64,000 bases of DNA from Kribbella rubisoli (GTDB lineage Bacteria > Actinomycetota > Actinomycetes > Propionibacteriales > Kribbellaceae). Under the pieces are notes generated by a model. It was not told the origin of the DNA. It ran no database searches and saw nothing but the letters and a program-made list of their open reading frames with translations. Made by a program: the position numbers and the translations under genes. Shown piece by piece: positions 52,240 through 60,596 of this stretch; the stretch's first letter is position 1, and each line of letters starts with the position of its first letter. The stretch is taken from NCBI RefSeq assembly GCF_004217145.1, contig NZ_SHKR01000001.1, forward strand, positions 117,583 through 181,582, read 5' to 3'.

Positions 52240-53055
52240 ATGACAGCTTCCGAGTCCACCGACCGTCCGTACGGCGCCTTCCCGGTACGGATCGGTCTGC
52301 AGGTCCAGCCCCAGCACGCCCAGTACGCCGACATCCGGCGTACCGTCGCCGCGGCCGAAGAGATCGGCGTCGACGTGGTGTTCAACTGGGACCACTTCTA
52401 CCCGCTCAGCGGTGAGCCGGAGGGCCTGCACTTCGAGTGCTGGACCATGCTGGCCGCCTGGGCCGAGGCGACCGAGCGCGTCGAGATCGGCGCCCTGGTC
52501 ACCTGCAACTCCTACCGCAACCCCGACCTGCTCGCCGACATGGCGCGCACGGTCGACCACATCAGCGACGGCCGGCTGATCTTCGGCATCGGCTCCGGCT
52601 GGTTCGAGAAGGACTACGACGAGTACGGCTACGACTTCGGTACGGCGGGCGGCCGGCTGGACGCCCTCGGCGAGGCCCTGCCGCGGATCGAGCAGCGCTG
52701 GACCAAGCTCAACCCGGTGCCGACCCGCGACATCCCGGTGCTGATCGGCGGCGGCGGTGAGAAGAAGACGCTGAAGCTCGTCGCCAAGCACGCGAACATC
52801 TGGCACGGGTTCGGCGACGCGGAGACGCTCGCGCACAAGCACGCCGTACTCGACGAGCACTGCAAGACGCTCGGCCGCAACCCGGGTGAGATCGAGCGCT
52901 CGGCCGGTGTCGGCGACAAGTCCCCCGCGGACATCGGCAAGTCGCTGCTCGACGTCGGCACCCGCCTGTTCACGGTCTCGTCGTCCGGTCCGGACTACGA
53001 CCTCGGCCTGCTCCGCGAGTGGGTCACCTGGCGCGACGAGGTCAACGCCAAGTAG
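52240..53055 (+). CDS. LLM class F420-dependent oxidoreductase
   Basis: About 271 aa, luciferase-like (beta/alpha)8 fold. Blocks are FPVRIGLQVQPQHAQYADIR, VDVVFNWDHFYPLSGEPEGL, VEIGALVTCNSYRNPDLLAD, GRLIFGIGSGWFEKDYDEYG and IPVLIGGGGEKKTLKLVAKH. These proteins use F420 or FMN; the short, GSGWFEKDYDEYG-bearing form is typical of actinobacterial F420 enzymes. Substrate unknown. ATG 52240 begins the family domain. A 17-bp stem hairpin follows the stop. Confidence 0.88.
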   Translation: MTASESTDRPYGAFPVRIGLQVQPQHAQYADIRRTVAAAEEIGVDVVFNWDHFYPLSGEPEGLHFECWTMLAAWAEATERVEIGALVTCNSYRNPDLLADMARTVDHISDGRLIFGIGSGWFEKDYDEYGYDFGTAGGRLDALGEALPRIEQRWTKLNPVPTRDIPVLIGGGGEKKTLKLVAKHANIWHGFGDAETLAHKHAVLDEHCKTLGRNPGEIERSAGVGDKSPADIGKSLLDVGTRLFTVSSSGPDYDLGLLREWVTWRDEVNAK

Positions 53056-53059
53056 CACC

Positions 53060-53112
53060 TTGGGCACCCGCCAACCACCGGCGCCGGCCGGAAACGGTTG
53101 GTGGGTGCCCAA
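53060..53112 (+). terminator. 17-bp stem hairpin after the LLM gene
   Basis: TTGGGCACCCGCCAACC pairs with GGTTGGTGGGTGCCCAA, one G.U in RNA, around a GC-rich loop of 19 bases. It lies between the LLM stop and the deformylase start and probably ends transcription of the LLM gene. No T-run follows. Confidence 0.75.
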
Positions 53113-53139
53113 AGCCCGGGGCAGGCTAGGATTTCGGGC

Positions 53140-53757
53140 ATGTCTACGTTGCCTGGGAACGGTTCGGTGCGAGCGATCACCCGCTGGGGTGAGGACGTCA
53201 TGCATCGGGTCAACAAGCCTGTCACCGACTTCGGCGACGAGCTGCAGACGCTGATCGCCGACATGGTCGCGACGATGAACGCGGCCGAAGGCGTCGGCCT
53301 GGCGGCCAACCAGGTCGGTGTCGACCTGCAGGTCTTCGTGTTCGACTGCCCCGACAAGGAGGGCAACCGGGTGCAGGGCGTGGTGTGCAACCCGACGGTC
53401 GAGGTGCCGGAGGGCAAGGACCGCAACCTGGACGAGGGCGACGAGGGCTGCCTGTCGTTGCCCGGCGCGTTCACCAAGTGCGCCCGCCCCGACTTCGCGA
53501 AGGTCACCGGTGTCGACCAGCACGGCGAGCCGGTCAGCTTCGAGGGCGACGGCCTGCTGGCCCGCTGCCTGCAGCACGAGACGGACCACACCCAGGGCAT
53601 GGTGTTCGGCGACCGGCTGTCGCGGAAGTACAAGAAGCGCCTGTTCGCCGAGGCCGAAGAGTTCGCCCCGGACTACCCGTCCGACTGGCCGGTCTCCCCG
53701 ATGATCGAGCACGAGGACGACCACGAGAGCGACCACGAGGACACCCCCGCAACCTGA
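53140..53757 (+). CDS. def: peptide deformylase
   Basis: About 205 aa. All three motifs are present: GVGLAANQVG (51-60), EGCLSLPG (102-109, with the metal Cys104) and HETDH (His146, Glu147, His150). It removes formyl groups from new proteins. The 20-residue C-terminal tail is acidic (MIEHEDDHESDHEDTPAT), longer than in typical Def. ATG 53140 is chosen at the domain start; an earlier frame crosses the hairpin. It converges with the P-loop gene, 1 bp apart. Confidence 0.93.
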   Translation: MSTLPGNGSVRAITRWGEDVMHRVNKPVTDFGDELQTLIADMVATMNAAEGVGLAANQVGVDLQVFVFDCPDKEGNRVQGVVCNPTVEVPEGKDRNLDEGDEGCLSLPGAFTKCARPDFAKVTGVDQHGEPVSFEGDGLLARCLQHETDHTQGMVFGDRLSRKYKKRLFAEAEEFAPDYPSDWPVSPMIEHEDDHESDHEDTPAT

Positions 53758-53758
53758 A

Positions 53759-54307
53759 CTACCAGCGGGCCTTCTCCAGGTCGATCTCGTCGACTGTCTG
53801 AGCCGGGGTCTGGCCGGTGGTGTCGAGCCATAGGCCCCGGCGCGGAGTCTCGTCGAGGCTCGTCATCAGCGCGCGGACGCCCTCCTCGACCGAGGGTCCC
53901 CAGTCCCGGTACGCATTGTTGCCGCCGCGCCCGATCTCCCGCTCGACGATCGATTCGACCGACGGCACGAGTACGACGAGGTACGGGTCGACGCCCCGCA
54001 GCCGCGAGAACCATCGCTCGACGTGCTCGCCCAGCACGATGTCGCTGCACACGAAGTCGAATCCGGCGTCCGCGTAGTGCTGCGCCACGAGCGCGCTCGC
54101 GTCGTACCGCAGTTCGAGTTGGCGGACCGCCTCCGGCGACGGTTCGGGTGTCATGATCTCCGCGCCGGCGACGACGCCGCGGTAGAACACGTCGCCGTCG
54201 AGGGTCGCCGCGGGCGGGCCCATCCTTGCCGCGAGCAACGGTGCGATCGTGGACTTCCCGGCGGCCTGCATGCCGGTGACGAGGACTACTTTTGGCTTGC
54301 TTTCCAT
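53759..54307 (-). CDS. P-loop ATPase/kinase-like protein
   Basis: 182 aa. Walker A is VLVTGMQAAGKSTIAPLLAA; then DGDVFYRGVVAGAEIMTPEP and FDFVCSDIVLGEHVERWFSR, which look like a nucleotide-binding and acceptor region as in chloramphenicol phosphotransferase-like or AAA_33 kinases. A small-molecule kinase or ATPase; substrate unknown. It overlaps the GNAT gene by 22 bp, and its end is 1 bp from def on the other strand. Confidence 0.75.
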   Translation of the reverse strand: MESKPKVVLVTGMQAAGKSTIAPLLAARMGPPAATLDGDVFYRGVVAGAEIMTPEPSPEAVRQLELRYDASALVAQHYADAGFDFVCSDIVLGEHVERWFSRLRGVDPYLVVLVPSVESIVEREIGRGGNNAYRDWGPSVEEGVRALMTSLDETPRRGLWLDTTGQTPAQTVDEIDLEKARW

Positions 54308-54822
54308 GCCGCCCAGGCCTCCGCCGTCAGCGAGTAGATGGTGGCGTCGAACGGTACGCCGTCCTCCTCCAGCACCGCCTCGTGATCGAAGCTCATCCCG
54401 AGCCGGCGCATGACGGCGATGCTACGGACGTTCGGCGTATCGGTCACCGCAATAACGCGCGGCAGGCCGAGCGTCGTGAACCCGTGCTCGATCCACGAGG
54501 CCGCGGCCTCGGACGCGTAACCGTGACCCCAGTGCTCGCGGGCCAGCCTCCAGCCGATCTCGAGATCGTCCGGGTACCACTGCTCCTTCGACAGACCGCA
54601 GGCGCCGAGGAACACGCCGTCCGTACGACGCTCGACGGCCAGAAACCCGTACCCGCGCGAGGCGTAGGCCTCGTTGATCCCGGCCGCGTCCCGGTCGCAC
54701 TCCTCCCGGCTCAACGGGCCTCCGAGGAACTGCGTGACGTGCGGATCCGCATTCAGGGCGGCCCATGCGTCCAGGTCGCTGTCGCGGAACGGGCGCAGGA
54801 CCAGGCGTTCCGTCGTACGCAT
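54286..54822 (-). CDS. GNAT acetyltransferase (RimJ/RimL-like)
   Basis: 178 aa. Fold markers: ERLVLRPFRDSDLDAWAALN at the start, LEIGWRLAREHWGHGYASEA (acetyl-CoA-binding loop, R-x-x-x-G-x-G/A type with WGHGYA), and RVIAVTDTPNVRSIAVMRRL. This is the ribosomal-protein/N-terminal acetylase group; target unknown. It lies 9 bp downstream of the SpoU methyltransferase gene and overlaps the P-loop gene, so they are probably cotranscribed. Confidence 0.88.
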   Translation of the reverse strand: MRTTERLVLRPFRDSDLDAWAALNADPHVTQFLGGPLSREECDRDAAGINEAYASRGYGFLAVERRTDGVFLGACGLSKEQWYPDDLEIGWRLAREHWGHGYASEAAASWIEHGFTTLGLPRVIAVTDTPNVRSIAVMRRLGMSFDHEAVLEEDGVPFDATIYSLTAEAWAAWKASQK

Positions 54823-54831
54823 TGCTCCCCC

Positions 54832-55641
54832 TCAGCGTCGAGTGGCGTAGAACGCTACTGCTGCTGAGGATGCCACGTTGAGGGAGTCGACGCCGCCCGC
54901 CATCGGGATGCGTACGGTCAGGTCTGCCTGTTCGAGCACGTGCGGTTTGAGGCCGTGGCCTTCGGTCCCGAAGATCAGGGCGAGTTTGCCGTCCTTGCGG
55001 TCGGCGAGTTCGTCGAGCGTGATCGAGTCGTCGGCGAGTGCCATCGCGGCGGCGACGTACCCGTGCTCCTGGAGGAGCCGGAGGTCGCCGGGCCAGTCCT
55101 CGAGGCGCGTCCACGGGACCTGGAAGACGGTGCCCATCGAGACCTTGATCGAACGCCGGTACAGCGGGTCGGCGCAGGTCGGCGTCACCAGCACGAGGCC
55201 GACGCCCAGCGCGGCCGCAGCGCGGAAGCCGGCTCCAACGTTGGTGTGGTCAACGATATCGTCGAAGATCGCGATCCGTCGTACGTCGTCGGTCAAGAGG
55301 TCGCTCAGCGGTACGGCGGCGCGGCGCTTGTACGACGCGAGCGCGCCGCGGTGCACGTGGAACCCGGTGACCTGCTCGGCCAGCTCCTCCGACACGACGT
55401 ACACGGGCTTGTCCGGCCACTTGTCGAGCACGTCCTGCAACGAGTCCAGCCACCGCGGGGCGAGCAGGAACGACCGCGGCTCATACCCGGTCTCCGCGGC
55501 CCGCCGGATCACTTTGTCGCCCTCGGCAATAAACAGCCCGTGCTCTTCCTCGAGCAACCGCCGCAGATTGACCTCCCGCAGCTGCACGTAATCAGCCAGC
55601 CGCGCATCCGCCGGGTCCTGGATCTCAACCAAGTGGCTCAT
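54832..55641 (-). CDS. SpoU/TrmH-family RNA 2'-O-methyltransferase
   Basis: 269 aa. The N-terminal domain (REVNLRRLLEEEHGLFIAEG) binds RNA; the SPOUT catalytic part has motif 1 FDDIVDHTNVGAGFRAAAAL, motif 2 LALIFGTEGHGLKPHVL and motif 3 IPMAGGVDSLNVASSAAVAF. Methylates a 2'-OH in rRNA or tRNA; the site is not given by sequence. It overlaps the CysG stop by four bases, so it is read with the siroheme/cobalamin genes. Confidence 0.9.
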   Translation of the reverse strand: MSHLVEIQDPADARLADYVQLREVNLRRLLEEEHGLFIAEGDKVIRRAAETGYEPRSFLLAPRWLDSLQDVLDKWPDKPVYVVSEELAEQVTGFHVHRGALASYKRRAAVPLSDLLTDDVRRIAIFDDIVDHTNVGAGFRAAAALGVGLVLVTPTCADPLYRRSIKVSMGTVFQVPWTRLEDWPGDLRLLQEHGYVAAAMALADDSITLDELADRKDGKLALIFGTEGHGLKPHVLEQADLTVRIPMAGGVDSLNVASSAAVAFYATRR

Positions 55642-56846
55642 TTCGCCTGCGCAGCCACCTCAACCACGTTGCCTATGACAACGATGGCCGGTGCGCCGAC
55701 GCCCTTGTCCTTCATCGCTTGGGCGATCCCGCCCAGATCGGACGTCACCATCCGCTGGCCGGGAAGGGTGCCGTCGGCAATCGCCGCCGCCGGGGTGTCT
55801 GCCGACCGACCGGCCGAGATCAACCGCTCGGCGATCGCCGGAAGGTTCTCGACCGCCATCAGCAGCACCAAGGTCCCATTCAACTGCGCGAGCGCGTCCC
55901 AGTTGACCAGCGAGTCCGGGTGCGACGGCGGGATGTGCCCCGACACCACCGTGAACTCATGCGTCACCCCGCGATGCGTCACCGGGATCCCCGACACCGC
56001 CGGCACCGAGATCGAGCTGGTGATCCCCGGCACCACCGTCCACGGCACCCCGGCCTCAGCGCACGCCAGCGCCTCCTCGAACCCGCGCCCGAACACGTAC
56101 GGATCCCCGCCCTTGAGCCGTACGACGACCTTCCCGGCCCGCCCGCGCTCCACCAGGATCCGGTTGATCTCTTCCTGCTGCGCCGCCCGCCCGCGCGGCA
56201 ACTTCGCCGCGTCGAACAGTTCAACGTCCGGGTGCAGCTCGTCCAGCAACGGCTGCGGCGCCAACCGGTCCGCCACCACCACATCCGCCTCGGCCAGCAA
56301 CCGCCGCCCGCGCACTGTGATCAGATCCGGATCGCCCGGTCCTCCACCGACCAGGTACACCCCGGGTCGCCGCTCCACGTCCCGCGCAGCCAGCTCACCG
56401 GTGCGCAGCCCTTCCAGAATCGCGTCCCGGACGGCGGCCGACTTCCGGTGATCGCCGCCGCCGAGTACCCCGACCGTCACGTTGTCGTGCTGGCCGGACG
56501 CCGGCGTCCACGCGGTCGCGCGCGAACGGTCGTCGGAGCGCACGCAGAAGATCCGCCGCTCCTCCGCCTCCGCCGAGACGCGGTCGTTGACCGAGGCATC
56601 ATCCGTCGCCACGACGACGTACCAAGCCCCGTCGAGATCGCCGTCCTGGAACCCGCGCTCGATCCAGCTCAACGACGGGTTGCCGAGCAGGCCCTCGATG
56701 GTCGGCGTGATCGACGGCGAGATCAGGTCGATCCGCGCGCCTGACTCGAGCAGCCGCGGGAGCCGGCGCTGGGCGACCCCGCCACCGCCGACGACGACCA
56801 CGCGCCGCCCGTCGAGGACGAGACCGGACAGGTACTGATGCGTCAC
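55638..56846 (-). CDS. cysG: siroheme synthase (precorrin-2 dehydrogenase + uroporphyrinogen-III methyltransferase)
   Basis: 402 aa, two domains. Residues 1-about 150 are the CysG N-terminal NAD domain (RRVVVVGGGGVAQRRLPRLL); about 165-400 is the SUMT domain (VYLVGGGPGDPDLITVRGRR, VVRLKGGDPYVFGRGFEEAL, VVPGITSSISVPAVSGIPVT). It makes precorrin-2 and oxidises it toward siroheme; ferrochelation may be weak or elsewhere because the middle helical domain is shorter than in E. coli CysG (457 aa). It overlaps cobT by four bases (ATGA). Confidence 0.9.
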   Translation of the reverse strand: MTHQYLSGLVLDGRRVVVVGGGGVAQRRLPRLLESGARIDLISPSITPTIEGLLGNPSLSWIERGFQDGDLDGAWYVVVATDDASVNDRVSAEAEERRIFCVRSDDRSRATAWTPASGQHDNVTVGVLGGGDHRKSAAVRDAILEGLRTGELAARDVERRPGVYLVGGGPGDPDLITVRGRRLLAEADVVVADRLAPQPLLDELHPDVELFDAAKLPRGRAAQQEEINRILVERGRAGKVVVRLKGGDPYVFGRGFEEALACAEAGVPWTVVPGITSSISVPAVSGIPVTHRGVTHEFTVVSGHIPPSHPDSLVNWDALAQLNGTLVLLMAVENLPAIAERLISAGRSADTPAAAIADGTLPGQRMVTSDLGGIAQAMKDKGVGAPAIVVIGNVVEVAAQAK

Positions 56847-57922
56847 TGACCGATCCCCGCGTCCTCGAACGTCGCCATCTCGGCGAGCGCACGCACCGCG
56901 CAGGTCAGGATCGGGTACGCGAGCACCGCACCCGTCCCCTCACCGAGCCGTAGGTCGAGGTCGACGAGCGGCTGCAGGCCGAGCTTCTTCAGCGCGACGG
57001 CATGACCGGGCTCGGCGGACCGGTGCCCGGCGACGCAGTAGTCGACGACGGCCGGGTGGAACGCCTGCGCCACGAGCGCGGCAGCTCCGGCGATCACGCC
57101 GTCGAGGATCACCGGCGTACGGTTCGCCGCCGCACCGAGGATGTATCCGGCCAGAGCGGCGTGCTCGAGACCGCCGTACGCCTGGAGCGCCTTGAGCGGG
57201 TCGGCTGCCGGCACGTCGTGGAGGGCAAGAGCATCCCGTACGACGGAGGTCTTGTGCGCGAGCGCAGCATCGTCGATGCCAGTCCCGCGGCCGGTGACCG
57301 TGTCCGCGGTCGCGCCGGTGAAGGTCGCGATCAGCGCGGCCGAGGCGGTCGTGTTGGCGATGCCCATGTCGCCCGTCAGTAGGCAGCGGTACCCGTCCTG
57401 GACCAGCTTGTCCGCGAGCTCGAACCCGACCGCGATCGCCGCGCGGGCCTCGTCCTCGGTGAGCGCGTCGGTCTGGGACAGGTCGCGGGTGCCTGGGCGG
57501 ACCTTTGCGTGCACGATGTCCAGCTGCTCCACCGGCGTCGCCACGCCGACGTCGACGACCCGTACGTCGACCCGGTTGTTGGCCGCGAAAGCATTCACCG
57601 CAGCACCACCGGCCGCGAAGTTCGCCAGCATCGCGGCGGTCACTTCCTGCGGCCACGGGGAGACGTTCTGCGCGTGTACGCCGTGATCCGCTGCGAACAC
57701 CGTCACCACGGCGGGCTGCGGCACCTCCGGCGGGCAGGTCCCGGTCATCCCGGCCACCCGCACGGACAGCTCCTCGAGTACGCCGAGCGACCCGGCCGGC
57801 TTCGTCAGCTGCGCATGCCGCGCCTCGGCCGCCCGCATCGCCGCCGAGTCCGCGGGAGCGATCCGCTCCACGTACTCGTCCACCACGCCGTCCATCAAGT
57901 CCTCCATCCGTTCCCGGTCCAT
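56843..57922 (-). CDS. cobT: nicotinate-nucleotide-DMB phosphoribosyltransferase CobT
   Basis: 359 aa. Blocks are [58 protein letters not shown], and the C-terminal [17 protein letters not shown] with the general-base Glu. It activates dimethylbenzimidazole for the lower ligand of cobalamin. No cobalamin riboswitch is seen in the 144-bp gap upstream (57923-58066). Divergent from the YbhB-like gene. With CysG it indicates a tetrapyrrole transcript, perhaps with the methyltransferase and GNAT genes. Confidence 0.92.
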   Translation of the reverse strand: MDRERMEDLMDGVVDEYVERIAPADSAAMRAAEARHAQLTKPAGSLGVLEELSVRVAGMTGTCPPEVPQPAVVTVFAADHGVHAQNVSPWPQEVTAAMLANFAAGGAAVNAFAANNRVDVRVVDVGVATPVEQLDIVHAKVRPGTRDLSQTDALTEDEARAAIAVGFELADKLVQDGYRCLLTGDMGIANTTASAALIATFTGATADTVTGRGTGIDDAALAHKTSVVRDALALHDVPAADPLKALQAYGGLEHAALAGYILGAAANRTPVILDGVIAGAAALVAQAFHPAVVDYCVAGHRSAEPGHAVALKKLGLQPLVDLDLRLGEGTGAVLAYPILTCAVRALAEMATFEDAGIGQ

Positions 57923-58066
57923 GCCGGTCCGTGCCGGGCTGTCCGCCGTACCGGCTCGATCTTCGCATCTCCGATCAGGTGCCCCGGGGTGGGTCGGCGC
58001 GATGTGGACAGTAATGTCGGAATCACCACACGTCGCAGACGCCTTCCAGATCCCGGAGGATCACAG

Positions 58067-58597
58067 ATGTCGCTCGATCGTCCCGTCGCCCCGGACCCCT
58101 ACGAACTGCTCCCGAAGGCGGGTTCGTTCACCGTCACCAGCACCGATGTCGCCGACGGCGAGCCGCTGTCGGACGACCATGCGTTCGCCGGCGGGAACAC
58201 GTCGCCGCAGCTCAGCTGGTCCAGGTTCCCCGCGGAGACCAAGGCCTTCGTCGTCACCTGCTACGACCCTGACGCGCCGGTCGTCTCCGGCTTCTGGCAC
58301 TGGGTCCTGGTCAACCTCCCGGCGACCGTTACCGAGCTCCCGGCCGGTGCCGGTACGGCCGAGCGCCTGGACAACGGCGCCTTCCACGTCCGCAACGACT
58401 TCGGCGCCAAGAACTTCGGCGGCGCGGCCCCGCCCGCGGGCGACCAGGTCCACCGCTACTACTTCGTCGTCCACGCCATCGACGTGGAGGCCCTCGACGT
58501 CGACTCGGATGCCTCGCCGGCCGTCGTCGGCTTCAACCTGGCCTTCCACACGCTGGCGCGCGCCATCATCACCCCGACGTACCAGACCGCGGAGTGA
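58067..58597 (+). CDS. YbhB/YbcL-like (PEBP) protein
   Basis: 176 aa. PEBP fold: [40 protein letters not shown] and [20 protein letters not shown], with the conserved ligand-pocket DPDAP and H residues. Bacterial members are thought to bind phosphorylated or lipid-like ligands; role unknown. ATG 58067 is chosen because CGGAGG precedes it. A 12-bp stem terminator follows, shared with the convergent membrane gene. Confidence 0.9.
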   Translation: MSLDRPVAPDPYELLPKAGSFTVTSTDVADGEPLSDDHAFAGGNTSPQLSWSRFPAETKAFVVTCYDPDAPVVSGFWHWVLVNLPATVTELPAGAGTAERLDNGAFHVRNDFGAKNFGGAAPPAGDQVHRYYFVVHAIDVEALDVDSDASPAVVGFNLAFHTLARAIITPTYQTAE

Positions 58598-58602
58598 CGT
58601 GA

Positions 58603-58634
58603 GTGGGAGCCGTCTCGTTCGGGACGGCTCCCAC
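58603..58634. terminator. 12-bp stem terminator between two convergent genes
   Basis: GTGGGAGCCGTC and GACGGCTCCCAC pair perfectly around TCGTTCGG. It lies 5 bp after the YbhB-like stop and 2 bp before the stop of the membrane gene on the other strand, so it can end both transcripts. No T-run follows. Confidence 0.8.
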
Positions 58635-58636
58635 GG

Positions 58637-59092
58637 TCAGCTGAGCGGGGGTCTGCGTCGCTCGGCAGCTGTGAGATCGGCCGCCTCCTGACCGCTCCAC
58701 TCGGTTCCGCTCCCAACGCCGAGTTCGCCGCGTACGTCGGTCCACCGGGCGGTGAGCGCGTAGAGCACGAGGACGTCCAGCGCGATCATCAGCAACCCCC
58801 AGACCGGATAGGCGCCGAGCCAGGCGACCTGCGTGACAGCGTGCAGACAGACGAGCACGATCGACGCGATCCTGGCCCACGTCTGTGCCATCAGCAGACA
58901 GGCGCCGACTCCGATCAGGAGCAGGCCGAAGATCAGGATTATCCATCCCCAGACGGTCACGTCGACGATGATCAGGTTCTCCCGGGTGATCACCAGGCGC
59001 TCGTCCGAGAACAGCGCGATGAACCCCTCGAAGACGTTCACCAGACCGGTCATCATGAGCAGCGCGCCGGCGAACACGACGACGCCGGTCAT
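58637..59092 (-). CDS. DUF7144-like four-helix membrane protein
   Basis: About 151 aa. Four membrane segments: VVVFAGALLMMTGLVNVFEG, VWGWIILIFGLLLIGVGACL, ARIASIVLVCLHAVTQVAWL and PVWGLLMIALDVLVLYALTA, then a short Arg-rich tail. This matches the pattern recalled for DUF7144 proteins of actinobacteria (WGW and WAR motifs). Function unknown. ATG 59092 follows an AAGGCGG stretch. Inverted repeats lie upstream, in the gap shared with the DUF6069-like gene. Confidence 0.72.
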   Translation of the reverse strand: MTGVVVFAGALLMMTGLVNVFEGFIALFSDERLVITRENLIIVDVTVWGWIILIFGLLLIGVGACLLMAQTWARIASIVLVCLHAVTQVAWLGAYPVWGLLMIALDVLVLYALTARWTDVRGELGVGSGTEWSGQEAADLTAAERRRPPLS

Positions 59093-59319
59093 CGCCGCCC
59101 CGCCTTTCTCGCAGCCATCCTGCTGTCTCCTCTCGTGCGGCGGACCGCCACCGATCCGGCGACGGATCACCCCTGGATGGTGTCCCGGCGGCCGCTCGGG
59201 CACCTCACCCCATCCGGATGAGAGCCCCCGCCCGCCGCGCCCCGCAGCTAGGACGCCCCAGCACCGACTCAACCGGATGGGGTGATGAATTCGCCCCGAT
59301 CGCCGGTCAGGCTCGGGGA
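59093..59319. promoter_or_regulatory. 227-bp divergent gap with three related inverted motifs
   Basis: TCACCCCATCCGG (59205-59217) and CCGGATGGGGTGA (59273-59285) are perfect inverted copies 55 bp apart. A third, partial copy TCACCCCTGGATGG is at 59167-59180, and CATCCGGATG (59211-59220) is itself a palindrome. The layout suggests operators of one regulator for both flanking membrane genes. No -10 or -35 is convincing. Confidence 0.45.
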
Positions 59320-59769
59320 ATGACGCCTCAACCCACGCAAGGCGGTGCGCCACCGATCGCTGCCGGACGACTCTGGGCCGCGGGCGCGGCGACGGCGGTG
59401 GTCGCGGCGCTGATCGCGGTCGTCGGCATCCTGCTCGCCCGCGGCGTGTTCGACGTACCCGTGCTCGCGCCGGAAGGTGAGGGCACCTGGGGCGACGCCG
59501 ACACGATGACGTACGCCTTGTTCTGCGCTCTGGCAGCGCTCATCGCCACCGGCCTGCTCCACCTGCTCCTGGCCTCGACCCCACGCCCGTTCGAGTTCTT
59601 CGGCTGGATCATCGGCCTGGCCACCGTCGCCGCCGCAGCCGCCCCCTTCGTCGCCGGCGGCGACACCAACTCAAAAATCGCCACCACAGTCATCAACCTC
59701 GCCGTCGGCGTAGCAATCGGCACCCTCCTATCCAGCGCCGGCCGCTCCGCAGCCCGAACCGTCTATTAA
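59320..59769 (+). CDS. DUF6069-like membrane protein
   Basis: About 149 aa with four membrane segments: AGAATAVVAALIAVVGILLA, YALFCALAALIATGLLHLL, FFGWIIGLATVAAAAAPFVA and VINLAVGVAIGTLLSSAG. The PRPFEFFGWIIGLAT stretch fits the recalled DUF6069 family. Function unknown. ATG 59320 is chosen at the domain start after CGGGG. Its stop overlaps the convergent PH-like gene by four bases (TTAA). Confidence 0.7.
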   Translation: MTPQPTQGGAPPIAAGRLWAAGAATAVVAALIAVVGILLARGVFDVPVLAPEGEGTWGDADTMTYALFCALAALIATGLLHLLLASTPRPFEFFGWIIGLATVAAAAAPFVAGGDTNSKIATTVINLAVGVAIGTLLSSAGRSAARTVY

Positions 59770-60179
59770 CCGTCGCCCTGAGCCCAGCGGGTGATTTGGT
59801 AGGCCGCGCTGTCTGGGGTGGGTGGGTCGCCGGAGAGTTCGGTCGACGACGCCTTCGGGGCGAAGCGGAGGTGGTCGATCTGGCCGTTGTGGCGGTGGAT
59901 GTCCAGGTAGACGCCGAAGGGTTTGTAGTCGAACTTGGCGTAGGCGATCTCCGTGCGCGGGATGCGGGTGGCGCCGATCAGTTCCCGGCAGATCAGCTCG
60001 TCGTCGGTGAGGCGGAGTTCGTACCGCATCGCCCCGGCCAGGAACAGCAAGGTGCCGGGGATCGTCGGCCAGAGCATGGGCGCGATCGCGGTCGCGATGA
60101 GGGCGGCCAGGACCAGGAGGCGGAGCAGGATCAGGGTTACGCGGTGGGTGCCCCACCGGCGGATGTTCGGTTCGGTCAT
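59766..60179 (-). CDS. PH-domain-like membrane protein
   Basis: 137 aa. Two membrane helices (VTLILLRLLVLAALIATAI, WPTIPGTLLFLAGAM) are followed by a small beta domain: YELRLTDDELICRELIGATR, IAYAKFDYKPFGVYLDIHR. This is the bacterial PH-like (DUF304-type) arrangement. ATG 60179 overlaps the YchJ-like stop by four bases (ATGA). Function unknown; probably at the membrane with the preceding gene in one transcript. Confidence 0.72.
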   Translation of the reverse strand: MTEPNIRRWGTHRVTLILLRLLVLAALIATAIAPMLWPTIPGTLLFLAGAMRYELRLTDDELICRELIGATRIPRTEIAYAKFDYKPFGVYLDIHRHNGQIDHLRFAPKASSTELSGDPPTPDSAAYQITRWAQGDG

Positions 60180-60550
60180 AGGGCGGTGACGTAGACCCAG
60201 TGGCCGGCTTCGCGGGTGAAGGTGCTGTTTTCGTGTTGGACGCCGGGATTGCCTGCTTCGGTGTAGTGGGCGCGGAACTCGACGGTGCCCTCCGAGTGGA
60301 AGAGGCTCCCGCCGGTGGTGCCGACGATCTCCAGGCCGGTCCACTCCCGGCCGGGTGGGAAGTCGATGCTTGCCGGTCGGGTTGTCAGGGACCAGGTTTG
60401 CTGGAGGTACGGCGCATCGTGCATCACGAATGCGGCGTACCGGGAACGCATCAACTGCTCCGCGGTCGAGGCGGTCGCCGCGCCGCGGTGGAGCGGGCCG
60501 CAGCAGGCGGCGTACGGCAGGTCCTGACCGCAGGGACAGAGGGCTGGCAT
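60176..60550 (-). CDS. YchJ-family protein
   Basis: 124 aa. The N-terminal SEC-C-type motif is CPCGQDLPYAACCGPLH, followed by the YchJ domain: AEQLMRSRYAAFVMHDAPYL, QTWSLTTRPA, GTVEFRAHYTEAG. The motif binds zinc in SecA-type and related proteins. YchJ proteins are common and unassigned (family knowledge). ATG 60550 is the start; it is divergent from the nucleotidyltransferase-like gene, with a 46-bp gap. Confidence 0.87.
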   Translation of the reverse strand: MPALCPCGQDLPYAACCGPLHRGAATASTAEQLMRSRYAAFVMHDAPYLQQTWSLTTRPASIDFPPGREWTGLEIVGTTGGSLFHSEGTVEFRAHYTEAGNPGVQHENSTFTREAGHWVYVTAL

Positions 60551-60596
60551 GGAGTGATTGTCGCCGATCGGTCGGCTGCCTGCGTGATCTACTGCC

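Noticed and set aside
57923..58066. Cobalamin riboswitch before cobT
   Set aside because: No B12-box-like sequence or long leader was found in the 144-bp gap.
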